The notes under the pieces are model-generated. The model was not told the origin of the DNA. It saw nothing but the letters and a program-made list of their open reading frames with translations, and did not search any database. Positions 1 to 8,597 of a stretch of DNA of 64,000 nt are shown piece by piece. Source of the DNA: Panacagrimonas sp965216845 (GTDB taxonomy: Bacteria > Pseudomonadota > Gammaproteobacteria > Nevskiales > Nevskiaceae); NCBI GenBank assembly GCA_965216845.1, contig OZ244200.1:1798001-1862000 (forward strand). Reading direction: 5' to 3'. Both the position numbers and the translations under genes were made by a program. Each line of letters begins with the position of its first letter. The stretch's first letter is position 1.

Positions 1-2
1 TC

Positions 3-869
3 GCGGATCGGGATGAAGCCGCGCGGTTCGTCCGTCAGTTGCCGTTTGACGTGGGCGGCACCTTTGGCGGGGCGTCCAGCTGCGTCGAGCTGGAGCTGAG
101 TACGCCGACGAATGCGTCGCGCGAATATTTTCTCTGCGATCTTGGGTCGGGTGCGCGTGAGTTCGGTCATGCGGTGTTACAGCGTCATGGTCCGGCCACG
201 CCCAATGTGTTCCACATTTTTTTGTCGCACACGCATTGGGATCACATCATGGGCTTTCCGTTTTTCGCGCCGGCGTATATTCCCGGAAATACGGTGCGTA
301 TTTATGGGTGCCATGACAATCTGGAAGCGGCGATGCGGCGCCAGCAGGACCCGCCCTCATTTCCGGTGCCGCTGGATTATCTGAAGTCGAATATTCAATT
401 CGTGCAGCTGGCGCCCGGGGTGTCCACGCCGATCAGCCAGGGCTTGAGTGTGACCGGCATGTTGCAGCTGCACGCGCAGGATTCCTATGGCTACCGTTTC
501 GAGCATGACGGCAAGACGCTGATTTATTCCACCGACTCCGAACACAAGCTGGACAGCGCCGAGGAAACCGAGCGCTTCGCCAGGTTTTTCAAAGACGCGG
601 ATCTGGTGATTTTTGACGCCATGTATTCGCTGGCGGACACCATCTCCGTCAAAGCGGATTGGGGGCACTCCAGCAACATGGTGGCGGTGGAGCTGTGCCA
701 GCTGGCGGGCGCCAGGCATCTGGCGCTGTTTCATCACGAGCCAATGCACGATGATGCGCAGATTGTCGCCATCGAACAAGAAACCCGCCATCTGGAGCAG
801 ATCACCCGTGGTGATCGCCAGGCGTTGCGGGTGACCGCTGCTTACGACGGCCTGGAAATCGACGTTTAG
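3..869 (+). CDS. MBL-fold metallo-hydrolase (5' end outside window)
   Basis: Metallo-beta-lactamase-fold hydrolase carrying the metal motif HTHWDH (HxHxDH type) near 229-246, a later Asp in 'STDSEH' and His residues near 'FHHEP' towards the C-terminus. These are the usual ligands of a two-metal site. The reading frame is open to the left edge (no stop from base 3), and the first visible residues lead into 'FGGASSCVEL', which matches the region just after the start in this subfamily, so probably only a short N-terminal piece is missing. The substrate is unknown; relatives include cyclic-nucleotide phosphodiesterase-like and RNase Z-like enzymes. It ends 5 bp before the CHASE2 phosphatase gene and is probably co-transcribed with it. 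Confidence 0.8.
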   Translation, partial: ADRDEAARFVRQLPFDVGGTFGGASSCVELELSTPTNASREYFLCDLGSGAREFGHAVLQRHGPATPNVFHIFLSHTHWDHIMGFPFFAPAYIPGNTVRIYGCHDNLEAAMRRQQDPPSFPVPLDYLKSNIQFVQLAPGVSTPISQGLSVTGMLQLHAQDSYGYRFEHDGKTLIYSTDSEHKLDSAEETERFARFFKDADLVIFDAMYSLADTISVKADWGHSSNMVAVELCQLAGARHLALFHHEPMHDDAQIVAIEQETRHLEQITRGDRQALRVTAAYDGLEIDV

Positions 870-874
870 GTCCG

Positions 875-2998
875 GTGAACGGGGCCGGACAGTTGCGTCG
901 CCCAGGTCCGCGTCGTTTCCGAAGGTGGCTGGCTACGCGTGGGCGCTGGATCGGGCTGGCGCTGTTGCTGGCAATGGCGGCGATGCATGCACAACTCGAC
1001 CTGCCGCTGGGTGCGTCCATCCGCAACAGCTGGTTCGACAGCATGCAGATCCTGTTCCCGCGCCCACGCAGCGGCGATCCGGTGATTCTGGTGGACGTGG
1101 ATGATTCGAGCCTGATGCGCGAAGGTCAATGGCCGTGGCCGCGCGCGGTGATGGCCAAGTTGGTGAACGCCATCCAGGCCCAGCAGCCGGCGGCCATCGG
1201 CATCGACATGCTGTTCTCCGAGCCTGATCGTTTTTCCCCCAGCCGGCTGAAGGCGCAGGGCATTTTGCCGCCGAGCCTGGAACTGCCGAACCTGCCGGAC
1301 TACGATCAGCTGTTCGCGACTGCGATTGAAAGTGCGCCGGTGGTATTGGCGGTGGCGGGTCTGGAAAGCCGGACCCTGAGGCGTCGTACAAGCTTGTCCG
1401 CGCCACCGATTCGCATCCGTGGCGCGCAAAAAGAACCGATCGGGCCGGTCCATGCCGACGCGGTTGTCAGTATTGACCTGCTCGCCCAGGCCGCGACCGG
1501 GCAGGGGGCGATCAACCATTTCGCCATCGGTGGCGGCGTGTTGCGTCGGGTGCCGGGTGTGATCCGGGTCGAAGATCAAATGGTGCCGGGGTTTGCGGTG
1601 GAGTTGCTGCGTGTGGCGACCGGCGTTTCCATCCTCGACATCCTGATTTCCGACAACGGCGGCAGCGAGCTGGGCCTTGGGCCGCTGCGCATTCCGCTGG
1701 ACGCCGAAGGCGCCTGGCGGTTGCATTTTTCAGCGCCCGAAGCACGCTTGCAGGTTTCGGCGTCGGATGTCCTGCGGCATCAGATTCCAAATGACCTGAT
1801 GCAGGGGCGCATCGTCATCATCGGTGCCTCCGCCGCCGGGCTGGGCGATACGGTGCGTTCACCTCTGGGGCAGATGTTGGGCATGGAGGTGCACGCCGAG
1901 GCGCTGGAGAACGCGCTGGCCTCGCGCCTGCTGACACGGCCGTACTGGTCGCAATGGGCGGAAACCGGCGCCTTGTTTGCATTCGGCCTGCTGGTCGTGC
2001 TGGTGGTTCCGGTGATCGGTTCGGGCTGGGCCGCGCTGCTGTTTCCCGCCTGTATTGTTCTTGCACTGGCGGGCAGCGTTGGCCTGTTTCTGAGCGCCGG
2101 CCTGATGGTTGACCCGATGCCGGCGGTGATCGGCGTTGCCATCCTGTTTCCCGCCGCATTGATGCTGAGCCTGGAAAATGCGCAGCGATTACGACGGGTT
2201 TTACGGCAGGAGTTGGTGGGCGCCAAGCAAAGCCAGGCACGCATGCTGGGCGAGCTGGACGCAGCGCGCCGTATTCAGGTTGGCATGTTGCCGCAGCCGT
2301 CGGCGTTGATCGAAAGTGATCCGCGGGTTGATGTTGCCGCCCTGATGGAACCGGCGCGAACCGTCGGTGGCGACTTTTATGACTTCTTCCCCATCGCCGA
2401 TGACAAGCTTTTTTTCGTGGTGGGCGACGTTTCCGGCAAAGGTTTGCCGGCGAGCCTGTTCATGGCCCTGTCCAAGGCCCTGATCAAGAACGTGGCGATG
2501 AGTGGGCAAACCGATCCGGGAAAGATTCTGAGCCAGGCCGCCACCGTCATGGGGTATGAGAACCCGGAAGCCTTGTTCGTCAGCGCGGTGGTTGCGGTGC
2601 TGGATTTGCAAAGCGGCGCCTTGGCCTGGTGCAGCGCCGGTCACGAAAGTCCGTTCCTGACGCCGCCGGACAAGGCACTGAGCCAACGCTTGCAAGGGCG
2701 TGGCGGGCCGGCGCTGTGCATGGTCGATGGCTTTGAGTTTCAGGCCGAGCAGATCAAGCTGCGGGCCGGAGACAGTCTTTGCCTGATCAGTGACGGGGTG
2801 ACCGAGGCCCATAACAGCGCCGGTGATTTCTACGGCAGCGCGCGGCTGTGTCAACAGTTGCAGCGCACTGCGGCTCGCGCTGCGGCGGATCAGATTTCGG
2901 CGTTGAAAACGGATGTGCGCCGTTTTTGTGGCGATGCCGAATTGCCGGATGATTTGACCGCCTTGATCGTTTGCTGGAAAGGTGCCGCCGGTGCCTGA
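875..2998 (+). CDS. CHASE2-domain membrane SpoIIE-type serine phosphatase
   Basis: Membrane receptor of 707 aa starting at a GTG. It has one N-terminal hydrophobic segment (about residues 27-42), a periplasmic CHASE2 sensor domain (about 45-340; 'GDPVILVDVDDSSL', 'AAIGIDMLFSEPD'), a cluster of three hydrophobic segments (about 360-435), a short coiled coil, and a PP2C/SpoIIE phosphatase domain (about 470-700; 'RIQVGMLPQP', 'VGGDFYDFF', 'VGDVSGKGLPA', 'LISDGVTEA' with the metal-binding Asp residues). In known partner-switching systems such phosphatases dephosphorylate a STAS anti-anti-sigma protein. CHASE2 is more often fused to adenylate cyclases or kinases. An RsbW-like kinase lies nearby (4142-4558). 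The signal sensed is unknown. Confidence 0.88.
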   Translation: MNGAGQLRRPGPRRFRRWLATRGRWIGLALLLAMAAMHAQLDLPLGASIRNSWFDSMQILFPRPRSGDPVILVDVDDSSLMREGQWPWPRAVMAKLVNAIQAQQPAAIGIDMLFSEPDRFSPSRLKAQGILPPSLELPNLPDYDQLFATAIESAPVVLAVAGLESRTLRRRTSLSAPPIRIRGAQKEPIGPVHADAVVSIDLLAQAATGQGAINHFAIGGGVLRRVPGVIRVEDQMVPGFAVELLRVATGVSILDILISDNGGSELGLGPLRIPLDAEGAWRLHFSAPEARLQVSASDVLRHQIPNDLMQGRIVIIGASAAGLGDTVRSPLGQMLGMEVHAEALENALASRLLTRPYWSQWAETGALFAFGLLVVLVVPVIGSGWAALLFPACIVLALAGSVGLFLSAGLMVDPMPAVIGVAILFPAALMLSLENAQRLRRVLRQELVGAKQSQARMLGELDAARRIQVGMLPQPSALIESDPRVDVAALMEPARTVGGDFYDFFPIADDKLFFVVGDVSGKGLPASLFMALSKALIKNVAMSGQTDPGKILSQAATVMGYENPEALFVSAVVAVLDLQSGALAWCSAGHESPFLTPPDKALSQRLQGRGGPALCMVDGFEFQAEQIKLRAGDSLCLISDGVTEAHNSAGDFYGSARLCQQLQRTAARAAADQISALKTDVRRFCGDAELPDDLTALIVCWKGAAGA

Positions 2999-3005
2999 GC
3001 ACAAG

Positions 3006-3602
3006 CTAACGCACGTTGATTTCGACCCGCCGATTGCGCGCTTCGGAAACCTCATCGGGCGTTTGGATCGCCGGTTCGCGCTCGCCGCGACCGGCCACGC
3101 TCAGATATTTCACCTTGAGCCCAAGCGCCTGGATTTGTTGCAGCAGTTGTTCGCGCACCCGGCTGGCACGCTGTTTGGACAGCGCATCGTTGTAAGCGCG
3201 CTCGCCTGTGGTGTCGGTATGACCGATGATGCTGATTTCCGCCGCCGGCCACTGCGCGATCTGTTTCAGGATGCCCGGCGCGCGTTGCAGCGACTCGGCG
3301 GTGAGTTGATCCGAATCGCCCTCGAAGTACAGGAAATAGGACTTGGGCTCCGGCGGCAGTGCAGACAGCGCCTCGCCAAAGGCTTTGTCGACCGATGCTT
3401 TGTCCGATTGCCCGCTGCCAAGCCCGCCGATCAGGCCCGGTCTGGCTTGCTCATACGGTTGATCCAGCAGCGTTTGCCGCTCGCCGCGCTGAACCAGGAT
3501 TTTTCCGGTCTTGCCGCTGGCGTCCGGCAGCAGAATCACCCGTTCGCCGGTGGCGCAGGCGGTGAGGCTGACGCAAAGCAGCAACCGCCAGACGCGGCTC
3601 AT
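3006..3602 (-). CDS. OmpA-family peptidoglycan-associated lipoprotein
   Basis: 198 aa with a lipoprotein signal ('LLLCVSLTAC', lipobox Cys at about residue 16) and a C-terminal OmpA/Pal domain ('GHTDTTGERAYNDALSKQRA', 'GRGEREP', 'EARNRRVEI') expected to bind peptidoglycan. The middle part is low in recognisable motifs. Its start overlaps the stop of the FecR-domain gene by 4 bp (ATGA type), so the two are translationally coupled. It converges on the CHASE2 phosphatase gene with only 7 bp between stops. Together with that gene it suggests an envelope-sensing cluster. Confidence 0.85.
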   Translation of the reverse strand: MSRVWRLLLCVSLTACATGERVILLPDASGKTGKILVQRGERQTLLDQPYEQARPGLIGGLGSGQSDKASVDKAFGEALSALPPEPKSYFLYFEGDSDQLTAESLQRAPGILKQIAQWPAAEISIIGHTDTTGERAYNDALSKQRASRVREQLLQQIQALGLKVKYLSVAGRGEREPAIQTPDEVSEARNRRVEINVR

Positions 3603-4045
3603 TTGCCGGCATCCACCACAAACTCGGTTCCGCGCACCGCCAATACCGATCTGGGCGTGCGGACTTTCATGGCGTCACGGTGCTGCTTGGCCAGCTTGCC
3701 GGACACCACCGCCATCTTGCCGCGTTGCAGCCGGGTTTCGAAACGTCCTTCGTGGGTGGTGGCGTCAAACGCAAAATCAGAGACCGTGATTTGCGAACGC
3801 GGCGCCAGGGAGATGCGGCTGTTGTCCGCAAAGCTCAGGCCGGCACGGCCATCCTTGCCGGTGACCACACGGTCGCCAACGACCAGCCCCATGCCGACGG
3901 CGGCTGCAATGCGGTCCTCGCCACGCTCGATCCATACCGCACCGTTGATCTGCTTGAAGCGAGCGATCTCGGCAGTCTGCGCAAGCGCGCTCAGACTGAG
4001 CAGGCCAAGTGCGAGCAATACACCGCTGACGGTGATGCGTTTCAT
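3599..4045 (-). CDS. FecR-domain periplasmic protein
   Basis: About 148 aa. I chose the ATG at 4043-4045 because it begins directly with a signal peptide ('MKRITVSGVLLALGLLSLSALA'); the open frame extends further upstream but there overlaps the divergent kinase gene. The mature part matches FecR domains ('INGAVWIERGEDR', 'GLVVGDRVVTGKDGRAGLSFADNSRISL', 'RTPRSVLAVRGTEFVV'). Unlike true FecR there is no N-terminal cytoplasmic anti-sigma segment, so it is more like the stand-alone secreted FecR proteins found beside CHASE2 proteins. It is upstream of and overlaps the OmpA lipoprotein gene. Confidence 0.8.
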   Translation of the reverse strand: MKRITVSGVLLALGLLSLSALAQTAEIARFKQINGAVWIERGEDRIAAAVGMGLVVGDRVVTGKDGRAGLSFADNSRISLAPRSQITVSDFAFDATTHEGRFETRLQRGKMAVVSGKLAKQHRDAMKVRTPRSVLAVRGTEFVVDAGK

Positions 4046-4141
4046 GTCGACTCCGGCGTGGAACGGCTTGCACAGCCTATCCTGTTTGCGCCAGGCAATG
4101 AACCGTCGCATCCGGCTTTCCCCGCCCGTCCAGCTCGCGCA

Positions 4142-4558
4142 ATGACCGAATTTTCCGCACATACCGAACAGTTGAGCGAAGTGATCCGTTACGTGGAGAC
4201 GCGCGGCAATGCACTGCGGCTGAGCCAACCGCTGTGTTTGCGTGCCCGTCTGGTGGCCGAGGAGCTGTTTCTCAACGCGGTGCAACATGGACAGATCGCG
4301 GACCGCGCCGTGGGCGCCATCGCCATCCAGATTCGCCTGGAAGGGGATGCGCTGCTGCTGCTGTTCGAGGATGGTGGCGTGGCGTTCGACCCCTTTGCGG
4401 CGCAGGATCCGACCGTTCACCACGGCAGCGTGGCCGAGCGGCCGGTGGGCGGCTTGGGCGTGCACCTGATCGACAGTCTGGCCAGCCGCCGCGAATACCA
4501 GCGCTGTGGCGACCGCAACCGGATTCGGGTCTGGTTGCCGCGCCAAGCGCAGAAATAG
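4142..4558 (+). CDS. RsbW/SpoIIAB-like anti-sigma regulatory kinase (HATPase_c)
   Basis: 138 aa single-domain GHKL ATPase. The N-box is visible ('LVAEELFLNAVQHG'), followed by the G1 box ('LLFEDGGVAFDP') and G2 box ('GGLGVHLIDSL'). In partner switching such proteins phosphorylate a STAS antagonist and sequester a sigma factor or other target. The start is the ATG at 4142; no strong ribosome binding site is seen. It is divergent from the FecR gene with 96 bp between. No STAS or sigma gene lies next to it; the only STAS gene in the window is at 36044-36394. Confidence 0.8.
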   Translation: MTEFSAHTEQLSEVIRYVETRGNALRLSQPLCLRARLVAEELFLNAVQHGQIADRAVGAIAIQIRLEGDALLLLFEDGGVAFDPFAAQDPTVHHGSVAERPVGGLGVHLIDSLASRREYQRCGDRNRIRVWLPRQAQK

Positions 4559-4721
4559 GCACCTGAACCCGACGTCAGTCATCCGGTTTCAGGCTACCGC
4601 CTGTCCTTTTCGGCCGCCGGAATGAACCGTTGAATCCGCCTTCAGCGTGCGGCAAGCGCCCGCGCGGATATTAGTAGTCCACCGAAAACAGCGGCGCAGC
4701 CGCGACAGGTGGAGAAGCAAA

Positions 4722-5075
4722 ATGGAGATGATCGACTGGATTCTGATGGGTGTTCTGGCGGCGGTGTTGACCGCCGAGATGATCGACGCCTGGGCGCTGC
4801 ATCGACTGACTCGCTTCTGCACCGCCGTTCACCCCAGCTGCGAACAGCAACGGCGTCTGGTGCGCTGGTATGCCGAAGGCTTTGATCACTCCGGCGCCGT
4901 CGCCGGCTGGTTGACCTTTGCCAGCTTGTTGCTGACTGCACTGGCGCTGGTCGCCCAGGCGCATTCGATGCTGATTGCCGGCGCCGCCGTCCTGGCCTTG
5001 GTGGCCGACGGGGAGCGACGCCTGAGCGCCGAGCTACGCCGCCGTTTCTTTCGCATGAATCCGCGGCACGGTTGA
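4722..5075 (+). CDS. small membrane protein, unknown
   Basis: 117 aa. The ATG at 4722 is supported by an upstream AGGTGGAG ribosome binding site. Two or three hydrophobic segments are visible (about residues 5-20, 50-70 and 73-90), with a basic C-terminus. I do not recognise a family. The gene overlaps tail-to-tail with the hydrolase at 5034-6071 by about 40 bp, which is acceptable for convergent genes. It could belong with the signalling cluster to its left or stand alone. Confidence 0.5.
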   Translation: MEMIDWILMGVLAAVLTAEMIDAWALHRLTRFCTAVHPSCEQQRRLVRWYAEGFDHSGAVAGWLTFASLLLTALALVAQAHSMLIAGAAVLALVADGERRLSAELRRRFFRMNPRHG

Positions 5076-6071
5076 AAGGCGCGCCGACTGCAGCGTATCC
5101 ACCAGCGCATGCTGTAGCCACCAAGCCGGTTTCAATCCCGCACCGCGCGCCATAAAGCCCACATGCCCGCCCCTGGCCGTGGTTCGAATCTGAACATCGG
5201 CAGCCAGTTGGTCCGCGGTCGGAATGATGTCCGGCGGCATGAAAGGGTCATCCAGCGCCTGAAAAATCGTGGTTGGAGTCCGGATGTGTTTGAGAAATTG
5301 CCCGCAAGCGGCGCGCGCGTAATAGTCCTCGACATCGGCATAGCCGTTGAGCGGTGCGGTGAAGGCGTCGTCGTATTCAAAGAAATCCCGCGCGGCGAGC
5401 GCTTTTTCCGCATCCGCCGGCGGCGGTAATTCCAGCTTTTGCAATTTCAGGCGCAGCATCTGCTTGAGCCGTTCCAGCAGGTGATGTTGGTAGGCGCGCG
5501 CAACGCCCTGACGCAAAAACACCGCGCAATCGCGCAAGCGAAACGGCACGCTGACGGCACAGGCGGCATCCAGCGGCGCCTGATCGCCTTCTTCGCCCAA
5601 GGCTTTGAGCAAGACATTGCCGCCCAGCGACCAGCCGATGGCGCCAACAAATGCCTCCGGTTCTTGCGCCCGCAGGCGATGCCACAAACGCCGTAGATCC
5701 GCCGTATCTGCGTGGTGGTAGCTGCGCGGCAAGCGGTTGGGCTGCTCGCCGCCACCGCGAAGTTGCAAGGCGACCACACGCCATCCGTGATCGATCAGCG
5801 CTAACGCGGTTCCGCGTAGATACTTCGAGTCCAGCCCGCCGGTGAGACCGTGAATCAGAATCGCGCTCGGCGCATCCGGCTGATCGCTGCCCGCCCAACC
5901 CAGGTCAACGAAATCGCCGTCGGGCAATTCCCAACGCTCCATCCGCCACTGCAGCGCTGGCGTTGGCCGCAACTTGGCCGGAATCACCGTTTGCAGGTGC
6001 GCATTGGACAGCAGTGGATAGGGCCGGAAATCAGCCTGCAGAATTTGTCCGTGCGTGCGCGGCGCCAACAC
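5034..6071 (-). CDS. alpha/beta hydrolase, YheT family
   Basis: 345 aa starting at a GTG 3 bp after the selO stop. The N-terminus has the family signature 'NAHLQTV', followed by 'ILIHGLTGGLDSKYLRG', 'RVVALQLRGGGEQPNRLPRSYH' and the nucleophile elbow 'GWSLGGN' (Ser). A late His lies in 'RGGHVGFM'. The architecture matches YheT-type predicted esterases, whose substrate is not established. It is the last gene of a minus-strand operon with the panE-like gene and selO, with spacings of 3-5 bp. Confidence 0.85.
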   Translation of the reverse strand: MLAPRTHGQILQADFRPYPLLSNAHLQTVIPAKLRPTPALQWRMERWELPDGDFVDLGWAGSDQPDAPSAILIHGLTGGLDSKYLRGTALALIDHGWRVVALQLRGGGEQPNRLPRSYHHADTADLRRLWHRLRAQEPEAFVGAIGWSLGGNVLLKALGEEGDQAPLDAACAVSVPFRLRDCAVFLRQGVARAYQHHLLERLKQMLRLKLQKLELPPPADAEKALAARDFFEYDDAFTAPLNGYADVEDYYARAACGQFLKHIRTPTTIFQALDDPFMPPDIIPTADQLAADVQIRTTARGGHVGFMARGAGLKPAWWLQHALVDTLQSARLSTVPRIHAKETAA

Positions 6072-6074
6072 CGT

Positions 6075-7556
6075 TCAGGACGAACAGCTCACACTGATCT
6101 GCTGCGCCCAATCCGGCGGCAGATCGGCATAAGCGGCGTGCTCGGCTTGTTCGTCAAACGGTCGCTGCATGATGTCGAACAAGGTGCCGATTTCACCGGC
6201 GTCGCCGGTTTCCGCTTTTTCAATGGCGGCCTGCAGCAGATGATTGCGCAGCACGAATTTGGGGTTGACTGCATCCATGCGCGCGGCACGCGCGGCATCG
6301 TCCGAAGCCTCGCCTTGCAGACGTGCGCGGTAGTCCTTCAACCATTGGTCGAAGGCTGGCAGGTCGGTGATCTGATCGCGCAGCGGGCCTGCTTGCTGGC
6401 CGGCGCTGGAAACTTTTGACAAGGCGCGAAAGCAACGCGTGAAGTCGTTACGACCGCGATCCAGAATATTCAGGAACGCGTTGGCCAGGTCGCGATCTTC
6501 CTCGCGTTTTTCACGCAGGCCCAGTTTGGCGCGCCAGTTCTTCAGCACTTCGCCGGTATAAACCGGCGCGTAATGGCCCAACACATCTTGCGCCACTTCC
6601 AGCGCCTGATCCGGGTTTTCTCCCAGCAAGGGCATCGCCGCTTGCAACATGCGCGAGCAATTCCAGAAACCCACGCGCGGCTGCTGATCGTAGGCGTAGC
6701 GCCCGGCCTCGTCAGAGTGGTTGCAGATGTGGTCCGACTTGAAACCGTCGATGAAGCCAAACGGACCGTAGTCGATCGTCAGCCCCAGCGCGGAGAAGTT
6801 GTCGGTATTCATCACGCCGTGACAAAAACCCACCGCTTGCCATTGCGCCATCAGCTTGGCGGTGCGCTCCACCAGAACAATCAGCCATTGTTTGTAGCGA
6901 TCTTCGGCGCTTTCCAGCTCCGGAAAGTGAACGTTGATGAGGTGATCCGCTAGCGGCTGCAGGGCGTCATAGCGCTGCTGATAAAAAAAGAACTCGAAGT
7001 TTCCAAAGCGCAGAAAACTGGGCGCGACCCGACACACCACCGCCGCGGTTTCCACCGTTTCCCGCTGCACCGGCAAGGGCGAGCCGAGCAGGCAAAGCGC
7101 GCGCGTGGTGGGAATGCCCAATGCGTGCAGCGCTTCGGAGCAAAGATATTCGCGGATGCTGGAACGCAACACCGCACGACCATCGGCAAAGCGCGAATAC
7201 GGCGTGCGGCCTGCGCCCTTGAGTTGCAACTCCGCCACCCCGCCGGCCGGTGTTTTTATCGTGCCGATCAGATGTGCGCGGCCATCGCCCAGTTGCGGCA
7301 CGAAGGCGCCGAACTGATGGCCGGCATAAACGCTGGAAAAACTGGCGCCGGCCTGGAGTTCGCTATTGCCGGACATCACGGCGATAAAAGCATCGTCCGT
7401 CGCCACGCTGTTATCCAACCCGATGTCCTCAGCCAGCGCCTGATTAAAGTGCAACAGGCGCGGTTCAGGCAGTGGTTCCGGGCGGACAAAGCTGCCGTAA
7501 TCCGAACCCAGGGCTGGAAAACCGGGTTCACGCGGCAATTGATCTAGCGATGACAT
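6075..7556 (-). CDS. selO: SelO/YdiU protein AMPylase (pseudokinase fold)
   Basis: 493 aa full-length SelO/YdiU. Family landmarks are 'YAGHQFGAFVPQLGDGRA', 'LQLKGAGRTPYSRFADGRAVLRSSIREYLCSEA', 'HGVMNTDNFSALGLTIDYGPFGF' (inverted pseudokinase active site) and the terminal 'SCSS'. The C-terminal Cys stands where mitochondrial homologues have selenocysteine. SelO transfers AMP to protein hydroxyl groups and is linked to redox stress. It lies between a panE-like gene (5 bp upstream) and the YheT-like gene (3 bp downstream), so is almost certainly co-transcribed with both. Confidence 0.95.
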   Translation of the reverse strand: MSSLDQLPREPGFPALGSDYGSFVRPEPLPEPRLLHFNQALAEDIGLDNSVATDDAFIAVMSGNSELQAGASFSSVYAGHQFGAFVPQLGDGRAHLIGTIKTPAGGVAELQLKGAGRTPYSRFADGRAVLRSSIREYLCSEALHALGIPTTRALCLLGSPLPVQRETVETAAVVCRVAPSFLRFGNFEFFFYQQRYDALQPLADHLINVHFPELESAEDRYKQWLIVLVERTAKLMAQWQAVGFCHGVMNTDNFSALGLTIDYGPFGFIDGFKSDHICNHSDEAGRYAYDQQPRVGFWNCSRMLQAAMPLLGENPDQALEVAQDVLGHYAPVYTGEVLKNWRAKLGLREKREEDRDLANAFLNILDRGRNDFTRCFRALSKVSSAGQQAGPLRDQITDLPAFDQWLKDYRARLQGEASDDAARAARMDAVNPKFVLRNHLLQAAIEKAETGDAGEIGTLFDIMQRPFDEQAEHAAYADLPPDWAQQISVSCSS

Positions 7557-7561
7557 CTTTA

Positions 7562-8554
7562 TTAATCGTTGAGTGCTTTTAGAAGCGCTTCTGGGCGCAG
7601 ATAGCGCGGCGGATGCTGCTCTTGTAGATCCTGTATCAGCTGCACGACCTTTTCATTCAAACGGGCGCTGCGCCCCATGCTTTGCGCCAGCCGCGCGATT
7701 TCGCCATTGAGCTGATCGACTTCGGTGGGGCGACCCGCCACCACATCCGCCACCATGGACGGATAACTGCCATCGCGCAGGCCGTTGCGGTATTTGGCGA
7801 ACCACCAGGGCAATGGTCCGCCGCGTTTGAGCAATGCCAGATACAGCGGCGGCGGCAAGCGGACCGGGAATTGATAATCCACCGCAGCCGCACGCAGGGT
7901 CTGCATGGCTTCTTCGAACACGGCGGCGTAACAGCGTCTCAGATCGCCGGGCAAAAACAAATCCTTGAATGTGGTGTGGGTCAGCGCGCACAGGCCGTTG
8001 GCCAGATTGATCAGCAATTTGCCCCAGGCGGCGGCTTCACCGTTTCCTCGCAACACCTGCATGCCGCTGTCGTCGAACAGCGCGGCCAGCGCCCGGTTCT
8101 GGCGATCGATCACCACTTGCGGGCGGGTGGTGATGCGGGCGTGCAAGGGCTCGATCAACTGCGCATTGAACATCACGTTCATCTGCGTGACGCGCGCCTG
8201 AGGGAATCGTTCGCGAATATGACGGACCGCGGCTACGCCGTTGAGCGTGGAGACGATCTCGCAGTTTTCGGGAATCTGATGCGGCAGCTGATCCAGCACT
8301 GGGTCCAAGTCCGGAAATTTCACGCACAAAAACACAAAGCGCGTGTCGCCCAAGTCCAGCGAGGTGCTGAGCGCCGGCTTGGGAAGCTGTATGCCGGCAC
8401 GGCCGGAGGCGACGTGGCTGACCTTGAGCTCGGCCAAGGACTGAAGCCGCTGCTTGTCCTTGTCGCGCACGAACAACTTCGGCGCCTGGTGGCCAAGGCT
8501 GAGGTAAGCGCTGAGAATGGTGCCAACGGCGCCGGCACCGATCACCAGGTTCAT
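7562..8554 (-). CDS. ketopantoate reductase family (ApbA/PanE-like)
   Basis: About 330 aa. An N-terminal Rossmann motif 'VIGAGAVGT' begins two residues after the ATG at 8554, so I prefer this start to the ATG 30 bp upstream (8584). The catalytic-region motif 'WGKLLINLANGLCAL' contains the Lys and Asn residues of KPRs, and 'RPTEVDQLNGEI' is the C-terminal family motif. Ketopantoate reductase makes pantoate for coenzyme A, but many paralogues of unknown substrate exist, so I do not assign panE. First gene of the selO operon; divergent from the cyclase gene with about 43 bp between starts. Confidence 0.82.
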   Translation of the reverse strand: MNLVIGAGAVGTILSAYLSLGHQAPKLFVRDKDKQRLQSLAELKVSHVASGRAGIQLPKPALSTSLDLGDTRFVFLCVKFPDLDPVLDQLPHQIPENCEIVSTLNGVAAVRHIRERFPQARVTQMNVMFNAQLIEPLHARITTRPQVVIDRQNRALAALFDDSGMQVLRGNGEAAAWGKLLINLANGLCALTHTTFKDLFLPGDLRRCYAAVFEEAMQTLRAAAVDYQFPVRLPPPLYLALLKRGGPLPWWFAKYRNGLRDGSYPSMVADVVAGRPTEVDQLNGEIARLAQSMGRSARLNEKVVQLIQDLQEQHPPRYLRPEALLKALND

Positions 8555-8597
8555 GTTTTGCGGGCGCGGAATACGAATACCCACGTATCATCGCACC

